Positions 7,691 through 14,822 of a stretch of DNA of 22,380 nucleotides are shown here, piece by piece. Origin of the DNA: JABJPM01 sp964596705. Its GTDB lineage: Archaea; Nanobdellota; Nanobdellia; SCGC-AAA011-G17; PNOQ01. The notes below the pieces were generated by a model. The model had not been told where the DNA came from. It was given only the letters and a program-made list of their open reading frames with translations, and made no database searches. The stretch covers positions 1-22,380 of the forward strand of contig CAZQVG010000004.1 of NCBI GenBank assembly GCA_964596705.1. The letters are read 5' to 3'. Position 1 is the first letter of the stretch. Every line of letters begins with the position of its first letter. The position numbers and the translations under genes are program-made.

Positions 7691-7783
7691 AAAGTTAGCG
7701 TCAGAGCTCGAGATTGACTGTTATCAGAGATAACAATCTTAAGTCAACTAGGTTGACACATCTCAAGTTGCTCCGCTAACTTT
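7691..7783 (-). ncRNA. Candidate structured small RNA, about 93 nt, unknown family
   Basis: The element is closed by a perfect 10-bp stem, 7691-7700 with 7774-7783. Inside it are further perfect pairings: 7704-7707 with 7770-7773, 7710-7714 with 7760-7764, a hairpin 7720-7725/7729-7734 with a 3-nt loop, and a hairpin 7743-7748/7752-7757 with a 3-nt loop. An alternative pairing, 7715-7719 with 7742-7746, would exclude the second hairpin. A TATA box at 7808-7815 lies exactly 25-32 bases before 7783, so transcription on the minus strand would begin at the first base of the closing stem. A run of T follows the stem. The structure does not fit tRNA, C/D or H/ACA RNA, and no family is recognised. 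An untranslated part of the rpsB transcript is the main alternative. Confidence 0.6.
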
Positions 7784-7807
7784 CTAATATACCCATAGCA
7801 CTAGAAA

Positions 7808-7815
7808 TATATAAA
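7808..7815 (-). promoter_or_regulatory. Predicted TATA box for the structured small RNA
   Basis: TTTATATA on the minus strand, between the rpsB stop and the structured element. With the usual 25-32 base spacing the start site falls on 7783, the first paired base. Confidence 0.5.
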
Positions 7816-7820
7816 TCTTT

Positions 7821-8420
7821 TTATTCAGCCATAAAATCCTCAATTTTGACTTTAAAGTCTTTATCAGATTTTATAATTCCTTTATTTTTCAAGAATTCTT
7901 TAGCCAAAACATAGAAAATTATCGCCAAACTCTTCTTACCTTTATTGTTACATGGCACTACCAAATCAATGTTCTTAGCATCATTATTAGTATCACACAA
8001 AGCAATAACAGGAATTCCTAACTTAGAAGCATCATTTACTGCATTCTTGTCTGGCCATGGATCAGCCACCAAAATAAGTTTAGCCTCAACAAAATCTTCA
8101 AGATTAGCATTAGTTAAAATTCCAGGAGGATATCTTCCAATAAAGGATTTTATTCCAGTAAGCTCAGAGAATTTTTTAACAGCTTTCCAACCATTCTCCC
8201 TCCTACAAACAACAATAATATCTTTAGGATCATATTTAGCCAACATATTAGCGGCCATTTTTAATCTTTCATTTATTTGCTCAACATTAAAAACAGATAA
8301 ACCATCTGGTCTTATTTTATAAATAAATTTAGACATATATTTAGTTCTAAACTTAGTTCCAATATGCAAACCTGCCTTCAGATAATCTTCCAATGGTACT
8401 AAAAATTGTTCTTCTGCCAT
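7821..8420 (-). CDS. rpsB: 30S ribosomal protein S2
   Basis: 199 residues from the ATG at 8420. The sequence is typical archaeal S2 (uS2): LVPLEDYLKAGLHIGTKFRT near the start, IYKIRPDGLSVFNVEQINERL, the GRYPPGILTN loop, LILVADPWPDKNAVNDASKLGIPVIALCDTNN, and VPCNNKGKKSLAIIFYVLAKE. Two other in-frame starts exist, ATG at 8426 and TTG at 8435. The 8420 ATG is chosen because TTTATAAA at 8445-8452 is then exactly 25-32 bases upstream and the N-terminus MAEEQFLVPL fits the family. The TATA box lies inside the last codons of the patatin gene, so rpsB has its own promoter although it abuts the eno-patatin pair. Confidence 0.95.
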   Translation of the reverse strand: MAEEQFLVPLEDYLKAGLHIGTKFRTKYMSKFIYKIRPDGLSVFNVEQINERLKMAANMLAKYDPKDIIVVCRRENGWKAVKKFSELTGIKSFIGRYPPGILTNANLEDFVEAKLILVADPWPDKNAVNDASKLGIPVIALCDTNNDAKNIDLVVPCNNKGKKSLAIIFYVLAKEFLKNKGIIKSDKDFKVKIEDFMAE

Positions 8421-8437
8421 ATTCATATTGGGCAAAA

Positions 8438-9388
8438 TTAAGCCTTTATAAAGTTTTTTATTTCTCTGACTATACTATTAGTTGCCTTCTTCCCCCTCTC
8501 AGCGATTTCTAACGACTTATCAAAATCAAACACCGAGATGCCCCTTAAATCAGGTTTTACAATAAAATCAGCACTACTTGCAGCAAATCTACTCAATTCA
8601 TTAATCATGATATTTATAGAATTAAAAGAAACTCTCAACATTTCAGGGCTTTTAATCTTCTTTTTCTTAAATAACCCTGCAATTTTATCATAATTATTAA
8701 GCAATGGTTTCAACAAAACATATTTTCTTTTTTTAACATATTCCTCCCTTAATAACTGAATTTCTTGCTTAATCATAATCTGTTTTAGTTTGCCTAAAAA
8801 CTTTGGCACCTTATACTTCCCAGAACTCAAAACAACTTGTCTTAATTCAGTACTTAAATCTACTCCAATCACAATATCTGCGCCCATACTTCTAACCACA
8901 TTAACCGGCACTGGGTCTACAACACCTCCATCAACATAAATCTTTCCCCCATGCCTGTAAGGCACAAATATCCCTGGCAAAGAAATACTTGCTCTTACCG
9001 CACTTGCTACATCTCCAGACTTAAATATAATTTTTTCTCCATTAACTATATCTGTAGCAACAATCCTCAAGGGAATTTTTAATTTTCTAAACGTTTTCCC
9101 TTTTAACAATTCTCTCAAAAAAATCTCAATCTTTTTCCCAGATAAAATCCCTTTCCCAGGCAAAGTAAAATCAACCAATTCTTCCCATTTAATATTTTTT
9201 ATTACTTTTCTTATCTCATCTACTTTCATCCCAGAAGCATATAAAGCACCAACAACAGCCCCCATACTAGTCCCTGCAATATAATCTACTTTAATATCAT
9301 TCTTTTCAAGAGCTTCTAAAACACCAACATGTGCAAAACCTTTAGCTATTCCTGAACCTAATGCCAAACCAATCTTTTTAGATTTCAT
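8438..9388 (-). CDS. Patatin-like phospholipase / RssA-type esterase
   Basis: A 316-residue patatin-family serine hydrolase. The oxyanion-hole loop reads GLALGSGIAKGFAHVG at residues 7-22, where the family usually has GGGxxG; here it is GSGIAKG. The nucleophile elbow is GTSMG (39-43, Ser41), and the catalytic Asp lies in VDGGVVDP (Asp153). The ISLPGIFVPY and VNVVRSMGADIVIGVDL segments also match RssA/NTE proteins. The C-terminal 120 residues are Lys-rich and helical, perhaps for membrane contact. No signal peptide is seen, so action on lipid from the cytoplasmic side is likely. The start overlaps the enolase stop by 11 bases, so the two are co-transcribed. The gene separates eno from rpsB, which often adjoin in archaea. 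Confidence 0.88.
   Translation of the reverse strand: MKSKKIGLALGSGIAKGFAHVGVLEALEKNDIKVDYIAGTSMGAVVGALYASGMKVDEIRKVIKNIKWEELVDFTLPGKGILSGKKIEIFLRELLKGKTFRKLKIPLRIVATDIVNGEKIIFKSGDVASAVRASISLPGIFVPYRHGGKIYVDGGVVDPVPVNVVRSMGADIVIGVDLSTELRQVVLSSGKYKVPKFLGKLKQIMIKQEIQLLREEYVKKRKYVLLKPLLNNYDKIAGLFKKKKIKSPEMLRVSFNSINIMINELSRFAASSADFIVKPDLRGISVFDFDKSLEIAERGKKATNSIVREIKNFIKA
8445..8452 (-). promoter_or_regulatory. Predicted TATA box for rpsB
   Basis: TTTATAAA inside the 3' end of the patatin coding region, 25-32 bases before the rpsB ATG at 8420. The spacing predicts a leaderless mRNA. Confidence 0.5.
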
Positions 9389-10553
9389 ATTTTATTTGAT
9401 TTCTTATCTTTAAAATTTCCTTAAGTTTAACTTTCCTTTCCTTTCCATAAACCCCTGCTTTCAAAATAGGAATTCCAAATCCTACTGCAAAATGAGATAT
9501 TGAAGCATCCATAGTTTCCCCGCTCCTATGGGACGCAATTAAATACAACTTATGTTTTTTAGCTTCCTCAATAACTTTTTTAGTCTCAATTAAACTTCCA
9601 TTTTGATTTGGCTTAATTATCATAGCATTAATTGATTTAAACTCAATTGCCTTTTTTAATCTCTCCAAATTTGTAACGGTTAAATCATCTCCAACAATCA
9701 TACATCTGTCTTTGTACTTTTTAGTTAACTCTGCAAATCCTTCAAAATCTTCTTGATGTAAAGGATCTTCAACATAATGCAATCCATATCTCTCAATTAA
9801 ACCAGAAATAAATTCAATTTGTTGTTCTTTAGTTTTCTTATCGCTTCTATAAACATAATGATGCCCATCCCATAAACTAGAGGCTGCAACATCAACGCCA
9901 ATTTTCAATTCAACATTGGTCTTTTCTAAAACCTCTTTTTTAACATCCATTAAAATCTCTAAGATCTCTTGAATTGTCAAATCTTCTGGAGCCCAGGCAC
10001 CTTCATCTGTCATCTTTAAATCCTTATTTATTTCTTTTAATCTTTTCTTCACTAATTCATGTGCTAACTCATTTGCCCCTAAAGCATCCTCAATACTCTC
10101 CGGATTATATGGAAAAACTAAAAATTCTTGAAATTCACAAAAATTCTCGCCTTTAATATGCATCCCACCACCAATAACATTTCCTAAAGGTTTAGGAAGC
10201 TTTCTCACACTGCCATCAATAACTCTCCACATTGCATCCATTGATTTTAAAACAGCATATTCCAAAGCAATAGTAGGATTAGCCCCTAAATTTTTCTTAT
10301 TTATTATCTCCTCAATCTTAACCAAATCATCAAAGCTATTAATTTCTAACCCCTTTAAACGCTCTTCTTTATTAATATATTTCACACAATCTTTTACATC
10401 CAAAACAAAATCTTTTGCTTCATGTTTTCCCTTGCTTGCACCAGAAGGAGCACTTGCTTCCCCCTTACCTTTATCAGACTTAACCATAACTTTTATACTA
10501 TCTTCTCCACGAGAATTCTTTATCTTTTTTGCTTTCACCTTTTTTATTATCAT
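9378..10553 (-). CDS. eno: Enolase (phosphopyruvate hydratase)
   Basis: A 391-residue enolase that converts 2-phosphoglycerate to phosphoenolpyruvate. The N-terminal NSRG (13-16) and SGASKG loop (near 37-42) match the mobile catalytic loops. The barrel contains TDEGAWAP, the three metal-ligand segments GVDVAASSLWDG, YVEDPLHQEDFEGF and IVGDDLTVTN, the lysine strand MIIKPNQNGS, and SHRSGETMDASISHFAVG. Usual enolases have about 415-430 residues, so this one is slightly short, chiefly in the N-terminal domain, but the active site looks complete. TTTTATAT at 10577-10584 is exactly 25-32 bases before the ATG, so the mRNA is likely leaderless and separate from the rpoK-terminated operon. The patatin gene follows in an overlapping frame. 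Confidence 0.95.
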   Translation of the reverse strand: MIIKKVKAKKIKNSRGEDSIKVMVKSDKGKGEASAPSGASKGKHEAKDFVLDVKDCVKYINKEERLKGLEINSFDDLVKIEEIINKKNLGANPTIALEYAVLKSMDAMWRVIDGSVRKLPKPLGNVIGGGMHIKGENFCEFQEFLVFPYNPESIEDALGANELAHELVKKRLKEINKDLKMTDEGAWAPEDLTIQEILEILMDVKKEVLEKTNVELKIGVDVAASSLWDGHHYVYRSDKKTKEQQIEFISGLIERYGLHYVEDPLHQEDFEGFAELTKKYKDRCMIVGDDLTVTNLERLKKAIEFKSINAMIIKPNQNGSLIETKKVIEEAKKHKLYLIASHRSGETMDASISHFAVGFGIPILKAGVYGKERKVKLKEILKIRNQIKYEI

Positions 10554-10576
10554 AACTTACTCTAAAAACTTCTAAT

Positions 10577-10584
10577 ATATAAAA
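10577..10584 (-). promoter_or_regulatory. Predicted TATA box for eno-patatin
   Basis: TTTTATAT on the minus strand in the short gap after rpoK, 25-32 bases before the enolase ATG. Confidence 0.5.
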
Positions 10585-10607
10585 TTAATTAAAATAAGAA
10601 AAAGAAA

Positions 10608-10799
10608 TTACGGCATAGGCCGTTTAATAGTAATAGGCAAGACTCCTTTTTCAAGTTCCATCTTAGCAATTTCTATAGGATTAAAGTTAATCTTTCTCAA
10701 ATCTTCTTCACTCAACTTCAACAACATTGGAGCCCCTGTAGCTAACTGTAGAGCCCTTGCCCCAATTAATCTTGCTTTTTCATATTTAGTTAGTTTCAT
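10608..10799 (-). CDS. rpoK: DNA-directed RNA polymerase subunit K (Rpb6 homologue)
   Basis: 63 residues with the RpoK/Rpb6 signature: LTKYEKARLIGARALQLATGAP in the first 25 residues and IEIAKMELEKGVLPITIKRPMP at the end. RpoK is a small assembly subunit of the archaeal RNA polymerase core. The length is typical. The ATG overlaps the rrp42 stop by four bases, so it is the last gene of the exosome superoperon here. In many archaea rpoK instead follows rpoN in the L13-S9 operon, just before eno and rpsB; those two do lie downstream here. Confidence 0.93.
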   Translation of the reverse strand: MKLTKYEKARLIGARALQLATGAPMLLKLSEEDLRKINFNPIEIAKMELEKGVLPITIKRPMP

Positions 10800-11557
10800 T
10801 TTAACTCCTTTCTTAAAGTTTCAACAGCTTTTTTAGCTAAACTTATTGCTTGATCTACTTCTTCAATTGTAAATCCTATGTCTCCACCTTTCTGCATAGC
10901 ATGTATATTTCCACTTTCAGAAATTGCAACACTTAATCTTGCATCTACTGCTTCTTCTTCATTCTTATCAGGATCTACAACTAAATGATCTCCAATTTTA
11001 TACACTGTGCAGGTTATTGGTGTCATTTTAATAGGAACTTTTGTCTTTGTAAACTCACCAAACTTAACCCTATCTCCTTCTAATTTTGGTAACACTGCAT
11101 TCTTTAAAGCTGCAACAGCAGCAAGCGCAGCAGCATCAATTAAATTGCCGTCATCATTGATTGTATAAATGTCAATGATAATATTCCAAACTAATTCTCC
11201 TTCTTTTATGCACAATTTCTTCAAATCAATCATTCCACTTTCTCTTATTCCCCTATCAACAATCCTAGCCAACTCAATAGATTCTGGATTTGGAGGGCCA
11301 GGTAAAAAATCAGGGGATGATAAAGCTAATAATTCTGCACCAGTAATTAAGTTACCTTGATCAGGAGTATCCGGATAAGGTTCTCCAACATCCATCTTAA
11401 CCCCTGCAATAACTTCTGTATCTCCTAACTTAACTCTTGCAGAACCTTCTGCTTTATTTGAAACATCATAACTAATCTCCACTTTCCTATATTGGCCTTT
11501 CTTTCTTCCATCTAGTCTATCATTATTATCCAATACTGAAATTACATACTCTTTCAT
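10796..11557 (-). CDS. rrp42: Exosome complex subunit Rrp42
   Basis: A 253-residue RNase PH-fold protein, the non-catalytic partner of Rrp41 in the hexameric ring of the archaeal exosome, which degrades and tails RNA from the 3' end. Family features are RLDGRKKGQYRKVEISYDV at 13-31, EGSARVKLGDTEVIAGVKMDVGEPYPDTPDQG, the FLPGPPNPESIELARIVDRGIRESGMIDL block, and NDDGNLIDAAALAAVAAL. The end (EEVDQAISLAKKAVETLRKEL) is the usual C-terminal helix. The start codon overlaps the rrp41 stop by four bases and the stop overlaps rpoK by four bases. Confidence 0.96.
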   Translation of the reverse strand: MKEYVISVLDNNDRLDGRKKGQYRKVEISYDVSNKAEGSARVKLGDTEVIAGVKMDVGEPYPDTPDQGNLITGAELLALSSPDFLPGPPNPESIELARIVDRGIRESGMIDLKKLCIKEGELVWNIIIDIYTINDDGNLIDAAALAAVAALKNAVLPKLEGDRVKFGEFTKTKVPIKMTPITCTVYKIGDHLVVDPDKNEEEAVDARLSVAISESGNIHAMQKGGDIGFTIEEVDQAISLAKKAVETLRKELK

Positions 11558-12258
11558 TTTCCTGCCCCCTTATACTTAGCTTTTAAAGCTTCAATTTGTA
11601 CCTTCTTAACTTTCTCCAAAGCTTTCTTTCCCATCTCTAAAGCTTTCTTTATCTCTTCTTGAGTCATATTTCCATCCATTTGAATCAAAGTAAACTTCCC
11701 AGATCTTGTTGCCATTGCAATTGGTAAATCAGTAGCTCCTTCAGGATGATCTTCTTCTTCTTTATTTAGATCCACTACAATCTTATCTGAAACTTTTCCA
11801 ACTGCTATCGCACTAACAAGGTCTTTCATAGGAATTCCAGCATCTGCCAATGCTAAAGCAGCAGCATTTATTCCTGCAACCCTAGTTCCTGCATCTGCTT
11901 GTGTTATATAAATATACACATCTATCCCAGTATATGCAAATTTACTTAGATCCAATACAGGCTCTAATGCATTCTCTGTAACCATAGAGATTTCAGTACT
12001 CCTTCTAGATGGGCCAGGCCTCTTTCTCTCAGTCACTGAAAAACTCAACAAATCATAAACACACTTTAATTTTCCTTTTTTTGGATTTTGTAAAAACGAA
12101 GGAAACAACTCTCTTGGACCATAAACAGCAGCAATCGCAACAGTCTTTCCTGTTCTAAACATTGCAGAACCTGCTGCTCTTTTTATGATTCCAACCTTTG
12201 CTTCCATCTCTCTTATTTCATCAAATTTTCTACCATCAAATCGTTTTGTATATGCCAT
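11554..12258 (-). CDS. rrp41: Exosome complex catalytic subunit Rrp41
   Basis: A 234-residue RNase PH-fold subunit, the phosphorolytic active subunit of the archaeal exosome. Visible motifs are KRFDGRKFDEIREMEAKVGIIKRAAGSAMFRTGKT, then AAVYGPRE, the RKRPGPSRRSTEIS region with the RNA- and phosphate-binding arginines, TQADAGTRVAGINAAALALADAGIPM, and the active-site aspartates in KIVVDLNKEEEDHPEGATDLPIA. One base separates it from the rrp4 stop. AAGGAG at 12271-12276, inside the end of rrp4, can act as its Shine-Dalgarno. The catalytic residues appear intact. Confidence 0.96.
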   Translation of the reverse strand: MAYTKRFDGRKFDEIREMEAKVGIIKRAAGSAMFRTGKTVAIAAVYGPRELFPSFLQNPKKGKLKCVYDLLSFSVTERKRPGPSRRSTEISMVTENALEPVLDLSKFAYTGIDVYIYITQADAGTRVAGINAAALALADAGIPMKDLVSAIAVGKVSDKIVVDLNKEEEDHPEGATDLPIAMATRSGKFTLIQMDGNMTQEEIKKALEMGKKALEKVKKVQIEALKAKYKGAGK

Positions 12259-12259
12259 T

Positions 12260-12949
12260 TTACTTACACTCCTTACTCAAAAATTCATTTATTTTATCAG
12301 TCAATCCTTCAGAATGAGCTTCTTCTTCTATCTTTCTTATTGCTCTCTCAGCAATTCTCTCCATCTTGCTATCTGCACCAGATATCCAAACTTTCCCATT
12401 CTGTCCAACTATAATATTACATCCAGTTGCATTCTTAATCAAAGTTATCATACTGCCTTGCTTTCCAATTATTCTTGGAACCCTTGAAGGCTCAACATCT
12501 ATAACTCTTCCAACGCCAAGTTTTTTGCATCCTGGCATCTTCAAAGAAGCATCTATTATTTTCGGAGAGTTTACATTGATAATCTTAGCTACAACCAAAT
12601 CTCCAATATCATAATATTTAGTCAAATCTGCATCGTTCGGAATATATTCTCTACTTCCTTCTCTTAAATGCACCATTACATCAAATGCCCAACCAATATC
12701 AATTCTCCAATTACTATGTCCCACATCACTTATTTTTCCAATCACTGTATCATTTTTCTTAGGGATATATTTCCCACCTAATGGAATAACTTTAATTAAC
12801 CTTCCATCCAAATTAAACAATCCTAATTTAGAAGATATTATTTTATCTCCTTCTCTAAATGCCCCTTCACTAGGCAAATAATCCATTCCATCAGCAAGTT
12901 CTTGCCCAGGAACAACAACTTCTCTCTCTTCAACTAATATATTTCCCAT
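12260..12949 (-). CDS. rrp4: Exosome RNA-binding cap subunit Rrp4
   Basis: 229 residues with the three-domain plan of Rrp4: an N-terminal domain (VVPGQELADGMDYLPSEGAFREGDKIIS), a central S1 domain (about 65-145, with VIGKISDVGHSNWRIDIGWAFDVMVHL), and a KH-type domain (about 150-210, VPRIIGKQGSMITLI with the GxxG loop). Rrp4 forms the cap that guides RNA into the Rrp41/Rrp42 ring. A strong Shine-Dalgarno (AGGAGG, within 12952-12961) lies a few bases before the ATG, unlike the leaderless genes nearby, consistent with an internal operon position. Confidence 0.95.
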   Translation of the reverse strand: MGNILVEEREVVVPGQELADGMDYLPSEGAFREGDKIISSKLGLFNLDGRLIKVIPLGGKYIPKKNDTVIGKISDVGHSNWRIDIGWAFDVMVHLREGSREYIPNDADLTKYYDIGDLVVAKIINVNSPKIIDASLKMPGCKKLGVGRVIDVEPSRVPRIIGKQGSMITLIKNATGCNIIVGQNGKVWISGADSKMERIAERAIRKIEEEAHSEGLTDKINEFLSKECK

Positions 12950-12961
12950 TTTTTCCTCCTA

Positions 12962-13654
12962 TTAACCGTTTATCATTTTAGACTCTATTCTTCCATGAGC
13001 CATGCTATTTAGTTTATCATAAAGATCATTTTGCAACCCTGCAGGAACTTCCAAAAGAACAGTTAAAGAACCGTCATTATTCCAAGTTTCTTGTAAAATA
13101 GTTGCATACTGTTTAAGCAAAGGATATGCTCTTCCAGAAACATCTGCAGGAATTGTTAATTCAATCTTCCTTAATTCATATGCAATAGGTATTATTGCAT
13201 TTATTTTCTTTATTATATCTCCAACTTGCTCATCAGCACTCTTAAACGCATCAATATTAACTTTAGCTTCAGTTAATGCATTCTCTATCCTCTGCGGTGG
13301 ATGAGGCAAGTTAGTTTTAGGATCAACAGCATTTCTAGATATCAAAGAAATTATCTCTTTCTTTTTATCTTCTCTTAATTTGTTCTTATATTCTGTTGTT
13401 AACTGAACTTCACCCTCTTTCAATATTTTTCTCAAGACTTCCTTATTATCTGTAGTCCCGAACACTTTAGCAATATCATGTTCTGAAGCATGCTCTCCCT
13501 TTTTAACATCCTTAAATATGTCTTCACTAACAATTACATCCTCCAAACTAGCTTCTCCTTTCTTAAACTCCATTGCTTTATCGCAATCAACTAAAATTTC
13601 AAAATGTAATCCTTGTTTATTTAATCTACAGATAACAGCTTCATCTATATTCAT
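12962..13654 (-). CDS. Ribosome maturation protein SBDS (Sdo1 homologue)
   Basis: A 230-residue homologue of the Shwachman-Bodian-Diamond syndrome protein, which in eukaryotes helps release the anti-association factor from the 60S subunit. The N-terminal FYSH domain spans about 1-90, the central helical domain has ISRNAVDPKTNLPHPPQRIENAL near 103-125, and the C-terminal ferredoxin-like domain starts near 160 (RKIELTIPADVSGRAYPLL). The ATG overlaps the psmA stop by four bases. This gene lies between psmA and rrp4 in the exosome superoperon of many archaea, so position and sequence agree. Confidence 0.95.
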   Translation of the reverse strand: MNIDEAVICRLNKQGLHFEILVDCDKAMEFKKGEASLEDVIVSEDIFKDVKKGEHASEHDIAKVFGTTDNKEVLRKILKEGEVQLTTEYKNKLREDKKKEIISLISRNAVDPKTNLPHPPQRIENALTEAKVNIDAFKSADEQVGDIIKKINAIIPIAYELRKIELTIPADVSGRAYPLLKQYATILQETWNNDGSLTVLLEVPAGLQNDLYDKLNSMAHGRIESKMING

Positions 13655-14370
13655 TTTGAAACCTTCCTAATATAATCCTTATCCAACTTGTGGAATTTCT
13701 TATCGGATATTCTTATTATCCCTCCATCTAATCTATCATAACTAAATTCTTTTCCCAACACTCTCTTCAAAGCACTTATACCCAATCTCAATCCATCTTC
13801 AACTGTCATGCTTTCTTTATACTCTTTCACTAAAATTTCTTTTAATTCATCTTCCGCTTCACCAATAGCAACTGCTTTATATTCCCAATAAATTCCAGTT
13901 GGATCTGTTAAAAATAATCTTGGCCTACTATTTACACCTGCCACCAATAAAGCAACACCAAAGGGTCTCGCACCCCCATATTGAGTATATGCTTGTTTAA
14001 TATTACAAATCTCCTTCACTAAGCTGTATGTATCAACAGCTTCATCATAAGTAACTCTATGTTGTTGAGCCAATATTTGAGCTTTCTCTATTAAGATTCT
14101 AGCATCTGAAACTATTCCAGCAGCAACAGCTGCAATATTATCATCTATCTGAAAAACTTTTTCAATAGTACTAATAACCATCAATTTCTCCATCATCCTT
14201 TTATCTGCTAATAACAATACTCCATCTTTACATACCATCCCTAATGCAGAAGTTCCTTGTTTTACAGTTTTTTTAGCATACTCTACCTGTAATAATCTAC
14301 CATCTGGGCTAAACATTGTACTTGCCCTATCATATCCCATCATTTGATGTGAAAGTTCGCCTTGTTGCAT
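13651..14370 (-). CDS. psmA: Proteasome subunit alpha
   Basis: A 239-residue alpha-type 20S proteasome subunit. The N-terminal gate and H0 helix read MGYDRASTMFSPDGRLLQVEYA (11-32), followed by KQGTSALGMVCKDGVLLLADKR and GGARPFGVALLVAGVN. It lacks a catalytic N-terminal threonine, as alpha subunits do. A strong Shine-Dalgarno (AGGAGGA, 14377-14383) is placed 6 bases before the ATG and directly follows the stop of the RNase P gene. The beta subunit is not in this window. Confidence 0.96.
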   Translation of the reverse strand: MQQGELSHQMMGYDRASTMFSPDGRLLQVEYAKKTVKQGTSALGMVCKDGVLLLADKRMMEKLMVISTIEKVFQIDDNIAAVAAGIVSDARILIEKAQILAQQHRVTYDEAVDTYSLVKEICNIKQAYTQYGGARPFGVALLVAGVNSRPRLFLTDPTGIYWEYKAVAIGEAEDELKEILVKEYKESMTVEDGLRLGISALKRVLGKEFSYDRLDGGIIRISDKKFHKLDKDYIRKVSK

Positions 14371-14376
14371 TTTTTA

Positions 14377-14383
14377 TCCTCCT
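14377..14383 (-). promoter_or_regulatory. Strong Shine-Dalgarno for psmA
   Basis: AGGAGGA fills the gap between the pop5 stop and the psmA ATG, with 6 bases between. It fixes the psmA start and shows that this genome uses Shine-Dalgarno initiation inside operons while first genes often look leaderless. Confidence 0.8.
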
Positions 14384-14722
14384 TTACATAAATTTTTGTT
14401 TTGCTTTTTTTAAGGTGCCTGAAACACCGACAACATTAATTATTGTTTTTCCTTTTATCAAACCCAACGCCATTTTAAGTTCATCAACATACTTTGTATT
14501 CACTTTTATGATCCCTTTATTTTTGTTCCATGAATCACTTAATATCATTAATCCTGCCTTTGAAACCCCAAATTCACCCATAAATCTTAAACAGTTTTCC
14601 AATATAATCTTTTCTGCTTTCTCTTTATCAAATTTCTCTGTTATGGTTTCAAAAACCACATATCGCTTTTTTTCTTTTAAGCTTGGCAATAAAGGTTTCA
14701 TATTACAACCTTGAGAAGACAT
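14384..14722 (-). CDS. rnp2: RNase P protein component 2 (Pop5/Rpp14 family)
   Basis: 112 residues that match archaeal Pop5, which assists the RNase P RNA in cleaving tRNA 5' leaders. The core begins KPLLPSLKEKKRYVVFETI and runs through an alpha-beta fold to NVVGVSGTLKKAKQKF, where the VSGTLKK strand-helix is characteristic. Two starts are possible. The ATG at 14722 has AAGGA near 14729-14733 and follows a TATA box at 14762-14769 by a short leader. The ATG at 14701 would give the more usual N-terminus MKPLLPSL. The gene heads the exosome superoperon. Rpp30, which often precedes it, is absent from this window. Confidence 0.88.
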   Translation of the reverse strand: MSSQGCNMKPLLPSLKEKKRYVVFETITEKFDKEKAEKIILENCLRFMGEFGVSKAGLMILSDSWNKNKGIIKVNTKYVDELKMALGLIKGKTIINVVGVSGTLKKAKQKFM

Positions 14723-14761
14723 CTACAATCCTTCTCTCTGAAAAAACAAGGTCTAATTTTA

Positions 14762-14769
14762 TTTATAAA
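14762..14769 (-). promoter_or_regulatory. Predicted TATA box for the exosome superoperon
   Basis: TTTATAAA in the divergent gap before pop5, placing the start near 14738 and giving a short leader of about 16 bases with a Shine-Dalgarno. This is the only promoter-like element seen before pop5. Confidence 0.45.
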
Positions 14770-14792
14770 CTTTTCTATCAATTATCAAAATC

Positions 14793-14801
14793 TATTTAAA
14801 A
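14793..14801 (+). promoter_or_regulatory. Predicted TATA box for the five-TM protein gene
   Basis: TATTTAAAA lies 22-30 bases before the ATG at 14823, with no Shine-Dalgarno, so a leaderless mRNA is likely. It shares the divergent gap with the exosome operon promoter. Confidence 0.4.
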
Positions 14802-14822
14802 CAAAAAAATAAAAATTAATCC

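Noticed and set aside
7691..7783. Structured element as a class II tRNA, C/D sRNA or H/ACA RNA
   Set aside because: On neither strand does it give a T-loop TTCRANY with matching stem, C and D boxes in proper places, or a 3' ACA tail.
7945..8322. Plus-strand 125-residue frame
   Set aside because: Complement of the conserved rpsB coding region.
14316..14714. Plus-strand 132-residue frame
   Set aside because: Entirely antisense to the start of psmA and to pop5, which have clear family matches and ribosome binding sites.
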